Shown here: one piece after another, positions 16,725 through 24,417 of the stretch
Position numbering within the stretch: position 1 is the stretch's first letter
Layout: each line of letters starts with the position of its first letter
Source of the DNA: Bacillus sp. FJAT-45037
GTDB taxonomy: Bacteria > Bacillota > Bacilli > Bacillales > Bacillaceae_D
Length of the DNA stretch: 64,000 nucleotides
Assembly (NCBI RefSeq): GCF_002797325.1
Contig: NZ_NISN01000004.1
Coordinates: 1 to 64,000, forward strand
Reading direction: 5' to 3'
The notes under the pieces: generated by a model
What the model was told of the DNA's origin: nothing
Database searches by the model: none
The model's input: only the letters and a program-made list of their open reading frames with translations
Program-made: the position numbers and the translations under genes

Positions 16725-17713
16725 ATGCAAAAGCAGCAGCAGAGATACTACGTGTGAGTCTAACCACGATATCGACGTATATAAAAGAAGGTGTGTTGAT
16801 CCCTGACAACATGGATTCATGGCATATCGAAGGTGAGTACATCATTCCTGATGAGCAAGTTGTTGAGTTAAAAGAGAGGTTATATCCAGGAGGGCTTACA
16901 ACCAAACAGACGTCTGAATATGTAGGGAACGGATGTAAACCATATCAAATCTTAGCAGCCATCAATAAAGAAGAATTAACCGTCAAAGTCAGTAACGTAT
17001 TAAGTAAGCCTGTTTACTATGTCCAAGAAGATGAAAGGCTTGAACAGTTTAAACAGAAGTTCTTATCGAAAAAGAATAGAAATAAAAAGCATTTTGATTC
17101 ACAGCAAAGAATCTTTCTTTACCAGTCCTATCGAGATAAACAGTCGGGCGAAGTGGTACGTGTGATGTCTATTGATAAAGAGGAAGGATATGCTCTAAAT
17201 GCGATGGCTGAACGTGTTCCTTTAACTCAGTTGCCATTTAATTATGAGCCACTGACTACCTATAACATCGGTAAGTTAAATAACCGGATAGGGGAAGTGA
17301 CCTTTAGTTTTATTATACCTAGTCATATTCGTGCTTTAACCTACGCGTTTATTGAAAAGATTGCTGAAGAAAGTGGAGTGCGAAACTATTCTATAGAAGA
17401 AACAGATCAGAAGCTGATCGTCAAATGCAAACCGTTCCTTATCCGTTTCGATGAAGGAAGTGTGGATCACGACTTGTTGGAACATGCAAAACGCTCGTTG
17501 GTAAGTGGGAAAGTACAGGAAAGAAAAGAAGACTTTTTCTTCGCGAGTACAGATCGCAAGGTTAGCTTGGTGTTGGATGAAGATCTGTTTGCTAAGATGG
17601 AAGAGAAGGCAAAAGTCGAAGGGATGAACCTAGAAACGTTTATTCAAGAGAAGTTATATAGGTTACTAAAAGAAGAATGGACTGGAGGTGCTGCGCGTGA
17701 ATGGAATGAATGA
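16721..17713 (+). CDS. HTH DNA-binding protein with C-terminal RHH-like tail
   Basis: 330 residues. Residues 1-60 resemble a MerR/excisionase-type HTH (MNAKAAAEILRVSLTTISTYIKEG). The middle part is unassigned and beta-rich. The end (KVSLVLDEDLFAKMEEKAKV, then a helix) resembles a ribbon-helix-helix or CopG-like segment. It could be a replication or partition regulator of the replicon, or a directionality factor for the integrase. I cannot decide from sequence alone. Confidence 0.6.
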   Translation: MNAKAAAEILRVSLTTISTYIKEGVLIPDNMDSWHIEGEYIIPDEQVVELKERLYPGGLTTKQTSEYVGNGCKPYQILAAINKEELTVKVSNVLSKPVYYVQEDERLEQFKQKFLSKKNRNKKHFDSQQRIFLYQSYRDKQSGEVVRVMSIDKEEGYALNAMAERVPLTQLPFNYEPLTTYNIGKLNNRIGEVTFSFIIPSHIRALTYAFIEKIAEESGVRNYSIEETDQKLIVKCKPFLIRFDEGSVDHDLLEHAKRSLVSGKVQERKEDFFFASTDRKVSLVLDEDLFAKMEEKAKVEGMNLETFIQEKLYRLLKEEWTGGAAREWNE

Positions 17714-18083
17714 TGATACGGTATGGGAAAAAGAACATTATAAAAACGCAATCAAGTTGACCAGAGAACGCACTTTGAAAAAAATATTCTCGCAAGAAGT
17801 ACCTACCCGATTTCAATTACTGCCTACCGACCTCCAGACGTTTTTTATGAAACTACAGAATAAAGAATTTAAATTATTTCCTTTTCGAGTATATGGACTT
17901 TCGGATAACCAAAAAGAGAACGAATTAGCCACCATTAATGACCTTCGTATGCACTCATTTACACTTTATAATAAACATGCTATTGCTACACTATTTGTTT
18001 TTGAAATGAAGGATTCTCGTGTTCAGTCAGCCCCCTTTGTTCAAGTGGCGATTGAGAGGGTGTATTCAACCAAGAAACAGTAA
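17697..18083 (+). CDS. Hypothetical protein, last gene of operon
   Basis: 128 residues from a GTG at 17697, with GGAGGTG 6 bases upstream; the first codons overlap the end of the HTH gene. No known motif. The overlap argues for coupled expression with the HTH protein. Confidence 0.6.
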   Translation: MNGMNDDTVWEKEHYKNAIKLTRERTLKKIFSQEVPTRFQLLPTDLQTFFMKLQNKEFKLFPFRVYGLSDNQKENELATINDLRMHSFTLYNKHAIATLFVFEMKDSRVQSAPFVQVAIERVYSTKKQ

Positions 18084-18374
18084 TTAGTTATTTTCTGGTA
18101 TGATTTTATTGTGAATATCTATGAGATTGTGAAGTAAAGTACTTAAAGTGACAAAGCAGATTAGAACCATTTTAATACCAAAACAATGTAATAAGTCATT
18201 AACCATTATTATGTTCTCGTTCAACTAGCATTGTAAGTAAAACATAAAATGGATAATTTTGATATAATTGTTAGTGAAGTAGTGATGAATTTGGAACTGC
18301 ATACATGTGTGCTGAAGAATTTGTTCTTATGACACGTAAAAATGATTAAATTAGAATTGGGGGTAGATGTCGAT

Positions 18375-18443
18375 ATGAAAATGTCAAAAATACTAGCCAC
18401 TTTGTTAAGTTGTAAGCTAGCAAATTCAGCGTTTTTGTTTTAA
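18375..18443 (+). CDS. Possible 22-residue peptide
   Basis: MKMSKILATLLSCKLANSAF... is preceded by GGGGGTAG about 10 bases before ATG. It has a basic start and hydrophobic body, reminiscent of small signal or leader peptides, and lies in front of the bacteriocin locus. No terminator or homologue can be shown here. Confidence 0.3.
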   Translation: MKMSKILATLLSCKLANSAFLF

Positions 18444-18552
18444 TGTGTTAATGTCAGATTATTTCAATAACAATGTTTTTAATAATGACATTTAATTTTA
18501 ACTTTGTTAGGATTATACATAAAATGAATTTCTTTTAGTTAAAAGGAGAGTG

Positions 18553-18777
18553 ATGGTCATTTCGTTAATAATATTAATCATGTCAACAATAATAGTTTTC
18601 TTGGTGCTTACAACGTTGGTTTTACTTAGCTTTGTTTTGAAATATAAAAAATCTAAGATGTATACAGGCATGTTTAAACATACTGTTGAGCTTAACAACA
18701 ATAAGCTATCGAAAGCTATGATTTTCCCAATAGTCGTTTCTCTGTCCTGGTTTCTACTTTTTTTTCTTACTAATTAA
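18553..18777 (+). CDS. Small two-helix membrane protein, possible bacteriocin immunity
   Basis: 74 residues from ATG 18553 with AAAAGGAG just upstream (a GTG at 18550 is adjacent). Two hydrophobic helices (ISLIILIMSTIIVFLVLTTL and IFPIVVSLSWFLLFFL) flank a basic loop. It lies 66 bp before the halocin-like precursor. Small membrane proteins at this place often give self-immunity; that role is inferred from position. Confidence 0.55.
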   Translation: MVISLIILIMSTIIVFLVLTTLVLLSFVLKYKKSKMYTGMFKHTVELNNNKLSKAMIFPIVVSLSWFLLFFLTN

Positions 18778-18791
18778 CAAGAATCGACCCA

Positions 18792-18820
18792 TTGTAAAAT
18801 ATTACATTATTGTATATAAT
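18792..18820 (+). promoter_or_regulatory. Promoter of bacteriocin gene
   Basis: TTGTAA (18792-18797), 17-base spacer, perfect TATAAT (18815-18820). The transcript would start near 18827, just before the GGGAGGAG ribosome binding site. Confidence 0.6.
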
Positions 18821-18843
18821 CTACAATGAAGGGAGGAGAATCT

Positions 18844-19695
18844 ATGAAAAATAGATTTTTGTTAAAAAGAATAGTAGTTTGCTTTATGATTTTTTCATTT
18901 GTAATCAGTAGTTTTACACCCATGACACAAGCACAAACGGTTGATTTTGATGAGTTACAAGTAAAGGAACTTAGCAAACGGGAAGTTAGAGGGTTACAAA
19001 ATGATATTAACCAGCTAGAAGATTTTCGCGCATTAATTAGTTATCTAATTAAAGAACGTGAATTACCGGGAAATTCAAATGCGAACATCAACGCTTTTGT
19101 AAAAGAAGTAACTAATGCATATGGCTTCTCTTACGATACTGAACAAGGTCGTTCTGCTGAGTTACATTTAAAAGGATTGGATGCTGCTATTTTATTTACT
19201 GAGAATAGCTCAAGAAGTATCTTGGGAGCAATGATTGAAAGAGAAGTACAAGGAAATACTTATGTTGAAGCTTATGATGTAATTAATGGAGTTGTTTATC
19301 ATACATCAACTATGGAAGTTTTTGAGGGAGAATCACGTCCTGAAAACTTAAGAAATGAGTCATTGCATGTGATCGAAAACAACCAAGGTGTGATCCATTA
19401 TCACGATAGCCCTTTTATTGAACAAGCAAAACTTACAGATTCAACGGGTGAAGGTTGTACGCAAGAGGGTGAATTTACTATTCAATCGTGTTCAATCTGT
19501 ACCAATGTTTGTGCTTGGGTAGTGCCTAGTATAACATGTTCAATTGGAAGTTATGCTTATTGTTCTTGGGCTATTGCTAGAGTTGGTGGCGGACCTACAG
19601 GATTAGTGATCTGTGGAATCATTGTAGCCTTATCTTGTGGTGGTGGTTTCCACTTTACTTGTCCAGTGTTTTGTGAAAATTATGGATATTGTTAA
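18844..19695 (+). CDS. Halocin C8-like Cys-rich bacteriocin precursor
   Basis: 283 residues from ATG 18844 (GGGAGGAG 7 bases upstream). Residues 1-30 are a Sec signal ending TQA. A long acidic pro-region (to about residue 200) follows, then a Cys-rich C-terminal domain of about 75 residues with 10-11 Cys: SCSICTNVC, TCSIGSYAYC, VICGIIVALSC, HFTCPVFC and a final GYC. Cys spacing and the Gly-rich hydrophobic middle resemble the halocin C8 C-terminal bacteriocin family, where the N-terminal part can act as immunity protein. It probably yields a secreted disulfide-rich antimicrobial peptide. Confidence 0.7.
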   Translation: MKNRFLLKRIVVCFMIFSFVISSFTPMTQAQTVDFDELQVKELSKREVRGLQNDINQLEDFRALISYLIKERELPGNSNANINAFVKEVTNAYGFSYDTEQGRSAELHLKGLDAAILFTENSSRSILGAMIEREVQGNTYVEAYDVINGVVYHTSTMEVFEGESRPENLRNESLHVIENNQGVIHYHDSPFIEQAKLTDSTGEGCTQEGEFTIQSCSICTNVCAWVVPSITCSIGSYAYCSWAIARVGGGPTGLVICGIIVALSCGGGFHFTCPVFCENYGYC

Positions 19696-19785
19696 TATTA
19701 AGATCAAGAGAAGTATCAAATAGGTGGAAGATACATAAAATGGAGCCTATTTCGAGGACAATTATAAACAAGAGGTTATGTAGCC

Positions 19786-19824
19786 AAAAGATGATTCCTA
19801 TATTAAATAGGGGTCATCTTTTTT
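19786..19824 (+). terminator. Terminator after bacteriocin gene
   Basis: AAAAGATGATTCCTA pairs with TAGGGGTCATCTTTT (G-T wobbles), followed by T residues. It ends the bacteriocin transcript 90 bases after the stop. Confidence 0.7.
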
Positions 19825-19982
19825 AGTTTCAGTGATTTAACCTTATCAGAAATGGATACTTTTTTTCATTTACTTAAGCAATAATGATTCATTCAAAAAC
19901 TTATAAGATAGCCATTAGTAGACAACTAATGATTTTTTATGAAAAAATCAGGTGAATTTTTTATCGTTATAGAGTTGATTCA

Positions 19983-20157
19983 TTAGCTCATTTGCACAAT
20001 AGTCACCTTGTGGTAAAATGCAGTATCAATTAATCCAAGAGCTGGACTAATATATCTAAATAGAGTTTCACCCTCCTGTGTCAATGTAACGCCTTTTGAG
20101 GTTCTAACAAACAATTGAATATCAAGGCTTTCTTCCAACTGTTTGATTGAAAGATAC
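19983..20157 (-). pseudogene. LysR-type regulator fragment
   Basis: The minus strand reads LSIKQLEESLDIQLFVRTS followed by KGVTLTQEGETLF, the second half of a LysR N-terminal HTH, then runs into TAFYHKVTIVQMS and a stop. The start of the HTH and the whole ligand-binding domain are missing. It abuts the aroA remnant, so a deletion joined two gene fragments. Confidence 0.75.
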
Positions 20158-20893
20158 GGTCACAGTCAATATTAAGGATCATATAGTTCAACATTCATAT
20201 GTACTTTTAACTTTAGAATTAATGGAGAAATTTGGTGAAAAAGTTCAATATGATAATGGACTAAAGAAAATAGTAGTATATCCTTCGAGGTACACTCCCC
20301 AAGATGTAAATTTAGAAGCGGATGTATCAACTGCTTGTTACTTTCTTGCCCTTGCAGCAGTGACAAATGGTAGAATACGAATTGATAATCTAACTTTTGC
20401 AACAAGGCAACCAGATATTAAAATGGTAGATGTCCTTGAACAAATGGGATGTAAAGTAACAACGGGTTCATCATTCATTGAATTAGAGGGGGTAACCCAA
20501 TTAAAAGGTGGATTTGAAATTTCTATGAGGGAGATGTCTGATCAGACTTTAACTTTGGCAGCAATTGCTCCATTCGCAGATGGACCAATAACCATTAAAG
20601 ATGTTGAACATATACGTCATCATGAATCGAATCGAATTAGTGTAATATGCGAATCACTATCTAGGTTAGAGGTTAAAGTAGAGGAATTTAAAGATGGATT
20701 AAAAGTGTATCCAGGTAACCCGAAGCCAACTTTACTAAATACGCATGATGATCATAGAGTTGCAATGTCATTAGCACTTATCGGTTCAAGAGTTGATAGG
20801 ATACAAATAAATGATCCAGGATGTGTTTCTAAAACTTGTCCTCAGTATTTTACGTTGTTGGAAAGCTTAGGTTTAAACATAATTAAACATTAA
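20147..20893 (+). pseudogene. aroA: 3-phosphoshikimate 1-carboxyvinyltransferase, C-terminal half
   Basis: About 245 residues of EPSP synthase; full enzymes have about 430. Recognisable parts: EADVSTACYFLALAAVTNG, MSDQTLTLAAIAPFADG, DDHRVAMSLALIGS and DPGCVSKTCPQYF, all from the second half. The N-terminal domain, including the phosphoenolpyruvate Lys near the start, is absent. The TTG at 20147 falls in the LysR junction and is not a natural start. Non-functional remnant. Confidence 0.85.
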
Positions 20894-20982
20894 TTAATTT
20901 CCGAGGGCGATTCTTCAGAAGATGGTCGTCTTTTTTAATTCCATAAAAAAGACTGTGAAAAAATATACTTAAAGTAACGGGT

Positions 20983-21010
20983 GCATTCCTTCAACAAGGG
21001 ATGCTTTTTT
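20983..21010 (+). terminator. Terminator-like repeat element with GTAACGGGTGC prefix
   Basis: GCATTCCTT-CAAC-AAGGGATGC followed by seven T. It is preceded by AAAGTAACGGGTGC, the sequence that recurs in the intergenic repeats at 30781, 33676 and 34648. Confidence 0.6.
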
Positions 21011-21108
21011 TGTCAAATTTAAGGAAATCAATGTTGAACTAAAGGAGTAGTAGAGTTTAAGAAGGAAATTTTTTCATGGTAAAATGTTTTAGTGGGAGGA
21101 ATTTTGTT

Positions 21109-21534
21109 GTGAAGAAATTATTATCGTCATTACTTTTGGCTTTTTTTAGTGTTACTTTGATCGCTTGTCAATCTCACAATGAAGAGATGACATTATTAGA
21201 TAATGTATCAAGTATTTTAATTTCTAAATCTAATGGTTATGGAGGGTTAAATGAAAACTATTTCCTTTCGATTAACCAAGAAGAAACTATATCAGGTTTT
21301 GAGGAAGTTCTAAAAAATGCAAAAGGAATAGGTCAAGAGATGGAGGTGACTAACGAAAAACCTGACTACGATATATTGATTCGTTATGAAAATCGGGAGA
21401 CTCATGGATTGCACCTCCTGTTTGGAAATACATGGGAAGAAAGCGTAATAATGTATATCGGTCACGAAAAAAATGGCTATATTGTTTCTCCTGAAGATGC
21501 AAGCGAATTAAGAAAGTTATTAGGTGCTCATTAA
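21109..21534 (+). CDS. Lipoprotein of unknown function
   Basis: 141 residues from GTG 21109, with GGGAGG about 10 bases upstream; an in-frame ATG at 21076 lacks such a site. KKLLSSLLLAFFSVTLIAC is a signal with lipobox LIAC. The mature part (100 residues) is small and alpha/beta, with no known motif. Stand-alone gene in a run of unrelated cassettes. Confidence 0.7.
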   Translation: MKKLLSSLLLAFFSVTLIACQSHNEEMTLLDNVSSILISKSNGYGGLNENYFLSINQEETISGFEEVLKNAKGIGQEMEVTNEKPDYDILIRYENRETHGLHLLFGNTWEESVIMYIGHEKNGYIVSPEDASELRKLLGAH

Positions 21535-21646
21535 AACCTATTAAGCTCTAACGGGTAGCGATGATTTAACAAGGTCAGCGCACTTATTGTTGCACTAGCG
21601 TGCGAACATTAGCTCTTATTATAATATAAGAAAAGAGGAATAATAA

Positions 21647-22090
21647 ATGAAAAAAATCGATTATTTAGAATTGGGCCATTTTACAGATGAATACATGGAT
21701 GTTTTGAATTCCTTTGAACTGGCTAAAGAGCAAATTCAATTTACATCGTTACCAATTAATTATAAAGAAATAATAGAAGGTCAGTATCGGATTGTTATAC
21801 TGAATCATATGGTACCAGTGGGCTTCTTTTTATTACACTCAACTGACAGAGTAAAAGATTATTCAGATAATCCGCAGGCTATGTTACTAACAGCACTATC
21901 AATTAACCAAGCTGAACAAGGAAAAGGCTATGCGAAGCAATCTATGTTATTGCTAAGAAGTTTTGTTACTGTCGAATTCCCTAACTGTAATGAAATTGTT
22001 TTAGCTGTAAATCAGAAAAATAAACCTGCTCAAGAACTGTATTTAAAAGTTGGATTTCAAGATACAGGAGTTAGAAAAATGGGCCCGTAG
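21647..22090 (+). CDS. GNAT acetyltransferase, C-terminus altered
   Basis: 147 residues. The acetyl-CoA loop is in NQAEQGKGYAKQSMLLL (Q-x-x-G-x-G/A), and the last readable motif is NKPAQELYLKVGFQDTGV. AAGAGGAA precedes ATG. The gene ends abruptly at KMGP in a TAG that lies in the SRAP sequence, so the natural last residues were lost when the two genes were joined. Probably still folds. Confidence 0.7.
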   Translation: MKKIDYLELGHFTDEYMDVLNSFELAKEQIQFTSLPINYKEIIEGQYRIVILNHMVPVGFFLLHSTDRVKDYSDNPQAMLLTALSINQAEQGKGYAKQSMLLLRSFVTVEFPNCNEIVLAVNQKNKPAQELYLKVGFQDTGVRKMGP

Positions 22091-22739
22091 ATATACTTTG
22101 ACAGCAAGTAAAGAACAGATTGAAGAACAGCTCGGTGTTCAATTAGATGATTATCAACCAAGGTACAATATAGCTCCCAGTCAGCCTGTGTTAAGTTTAA
22201 TTTCAGATGGAGAAAATAGGAGAGCTGGATACTTAAAATGGGGTCTTGTTCCTGTATGGGCAAAAGATCCAAAGATAGGACATAAGATGATTAATGCTCG
22301 TGGTGAAACAGTGGATGAAAAACCTGCTTTTAAACGATTACTTAAACGCCGCCGTTGTTTAATTGTAGCCGATGGCTTTTATGAGTGGAAAAGAACCGAA
22401 GAAAAAAAGAAGCCATATCGAATCACTGTAAATGATGGTATTTTTACCTTTGCAGGCTTATGGGATAGGTGGGAGTCTGATGATAAGGAAATTGTTTCTT
22501 GTACCATACTTACAACAAAGCCTAATGAGTTTATGAAAGAAATTCATGATAGGATGCCAGTGATTTTGGGAGGAAAAGATAGGAATATGTGGTTAGATCC
22601 ATCTATTGAGGATAAAGACATCTTAACCCAACTTATAAAAGCATACCCTGCTAAAGATATGGATGCATACGAAGTATCACCTCTGGTTAATAATCCAAAA
22701 AATGAGACGTCAGACTGCATCAGATCGATAGTAGAGTAA
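22050..22739 (+). pseudogene. SOS-response-associated peptidase (SRAP) lacking its catalytic N-terminus
   Basis: From about 22083 the frame reads RRYTLTASKEQIEEQ, PRYNIAPSQPVLSL, WGLVPVWAKDPKIGHKMINARGETVDEKP, RCLIVADGFYEWKR and DRMPVIL, all conserved SRAP (YedK/HMCES) motifs. SRAP proteins begin Met-Cys-Gly-Arg-Tyr and use Cys2 to bond abasic sites in ssDNA. Here Met-Cys-Gly is replaced by sequence joined from the upstream GNAT gene, so the crosslinking Cys is gone and no good start exists. Likely dead. Confidence 0.75.
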
Positions 22740-22785
22740 TCATCTGTTGTCGATCTATTTCTAAAGTGCTAATAATATCTATCTA

Positions 22786-22826
22786 AAAAAGAGTGCCCAG
22801 TCTTAAATGATTGGACACTTTTTTTA
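22786..22826 (+). terminator. Terminator after SRAP remnant
   Basis: AAGAGTGCCCAGTC pairs with GATTGGACACTTTT (mismatches and wobbles) around TTAAAT, followed by T residues. Confidence 0.7.
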
Positions 22827-22853
22827 AGTTAATTCTATATGGAAAAACTAATC

Positions 22854-22937
22854 TCAGCGTACAACTTGTTTAATTTTCTTAGCTTTTTTAACCGCTTTTT
22901 TAAGCTCGGCAGCTAACTCTTTCGATACATCTTTCAT
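22854..22937 (-). CDS. 27-residue cationic helical peptide
   Basis: Minus-strand ORF MKDVSKELAAELKKAVKKAK... ending KIKQVVR, with GAGGTGA 6 bases before ATG, so translation is likely. It has 10 Lys/Arg and heptad-like Ala/Leu/Val spacing, typical of an amphipathic helix. Too polar for an Fst-type toxin. It could be an antimicrobial-like or nucleic-acid-binding peptide; no partner gene on this strand. Confidence 0.55.
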   Translation of the reverse strand: MKDVSKELAAELKKAVKKAKKIKQVVR

Positions 22938-23105
22938 ATAAATCACCTCGTCCATAGAATAGTAGTAACAGTATGGCCAACTTATTGACGGTGTATACGC
23001 ATACTCCTCTCTTCCCTCTCATACAATGTACCAACTATCCGAAAAACCAACTTACCCAAACTTATAATCAAATTTCAGCCAAAAAAGAAGAGGGGGAGAA
23101 GGGGC

Positions 23106-23573
23106 ATGAGCTCTTTTAAACTAGACGTCGAATCTAATAAGAATCAAAGTAAGCAACGATTTCAGTTAGAACTTCTGCAAACCTCAAATAATGAAAGAAC
23201 TGATCTACTGGAGCAAAAGAAGAAAAAGGATCGTAAAGTAAGAAGTGATAAAAAGGTAGACATAAAGACCCCTATTACTATGGAACAAAAACAAAAACTA
23301 ATGATCTTAGCAAGGCAGGAAAGTGTTAAAGAAGGGGTGCGAGTATCCATTACACAAATGGCTTCAAGGCTTGTCCAAGAGGGATTATTTACATACGAGT
23401 CTTTTCCTGATTGTGAGTATGATCCAAATTGTAAGAGTGTTCATGTGAAATTAACTCAATTCTTTTCCGATCAATTATTTAACTTTGAGTTGGAATGGGA
23501 TGTGGCCAAACGAGTAGCGGCAGCGCGAGTGCTTACCTATATGTTAAAAGTGAGAAATATAGATGAAGTATAG
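23106..23573 (+). CDS. RHH-like DNA-binding protein
   Basis: 155 residues. Basic N-terminal tail (EQKKKKDRKVRSDKKVD) leads into ITMEQKQKLMILARQES and VSITQMASRLVQEGL, a strand-helix-helix pattern like ribbon-helix-helix proteins. GGGGGAGAAGG precedes ATG. It overlaps the next gene by 11 bases. Possible plasmid copy-control or partition protein (inference from type and pairing). Confidence 0.6.
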   Translation: MSSFKLDVESNKNQSKQRFQLELLQTSNNERTDLLEQKKKKDRKVRSDKKVDIKTPITMEQKQKLMILARQESVKEGVRVSITQMASRLVQEGLFTYESFPDCEYDPNCKSVHVKLTQFFSDQLFNFELEWDVAKRVAAARVLTYMLKVRNIDEV

Positions 23574-24147
23574 TAAAGCGGACTTAATCGGAGAGAAGCA
23601 ATACTTGAATAGTGGAGAAGCCTCTTGGAAATACAAACTTCTTTTTAAATGGTTTCCTTCTAAGGAGATCAACCTTGCGCTACACCTTCCCGAAAGCTAT
23701 CTAGAACGTGCATGGTTACTGTGCCAAGATATAGAACGCATTACAGAGGAAGAGGGGCTGACACCAAAGATTTTATTGAACGTACTAGTGAGAAGCTTCT
23801 TGCTTGAGCTTGCTAAGAAAGGATCGATGCCAGCATATGAATACCTTCTTGAACGGTATTCAAAGGTGCTACAAATTGCACATTATCAATCTGATCGTGT
23901 GGATGAATTTGAATTGTTTGATAAGCCGAATGAACCGTTGGCTAAATATCAAGTCACGTTAGACTACGATACAATTTACCGACTAGAGTGGTTCTTAAAG
24001 GAGCTTCACTTATTAGTAGATCATACCTTATCAGTTGAGAAGGTATTGGAGATTCTGTTTTGCTACATGATTGAGTTAGTTCAGAAGGGGAATGGCGCAA
24101 AGTTTTGTAGGGCGTTAATTGATTATGTGAATAGCGTAAATGAATAG
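23563..24147 (+). CDS. Protein with two RHH-like repeats
   Basis: 194 residues. Two similar segments can be aligned by eye: one starting INLALHLPESYLERAWLL, with VLVRSFLLELAKKG, and one starting YQVTLDYDTIYRLEWFL, with ILFCYMIELVQKG, about 90 residues apart. Each resembles a strand followed by two helices. This suggests an internal duplication of an RHH-like unit. Translationally coupled to the preceding gene and closed by a strong terminator. Confidence 0.6.
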   Translation: MKYSKADLIGEKQYLNSGEASWKYKLLFKWFPSKEINLALHLPESYLERAWLLCQDIERITEEEGLTPKILLNVLVRSFLLELAKKGSMPAYEYLLERYSKVLQIAHYQSDRVDEFELFDKPNEPLAKYQVTLDYDTIYRLEWFLKELHLLVDHTLSVEKVLEILFCYMIELVQKGNGAKFCRALIDYVNSVNE

Positions 24148-24188
24148 AAATAGCGTGTTACGGAACCATTTCGTAACACGCTATTTTT
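24147..24188 (+). terminator. Strong terminator after RHH-like pair
   Basis: AAATAGCGTGTTACG and CGTAACACGCTATTT, perfect 15-bp stem, T run follows. It starts at the stop codon of the gene at 23563. Confidence 0.9.
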
Positions 24189-24417
24189 GATTAACAAAAA
24201 TCAATTAGCAATATCTAACCGGATGTTGAATTACATCAGGTTGATGTACAAAATAACTCTGTTCATCATTACATGGTGTACCTCTCTTTTTCTATGAAGG
24301 GAGTACCTCCCCAAAAGTCGAATTAGTTAAGTGACCAAACCAAACTATACTGGGTTCTTATTAAACTCCCTCAGTTAGATATTAATTGCTCTCAAATGCT
24401 AACGGAGCAGAAGAGTT

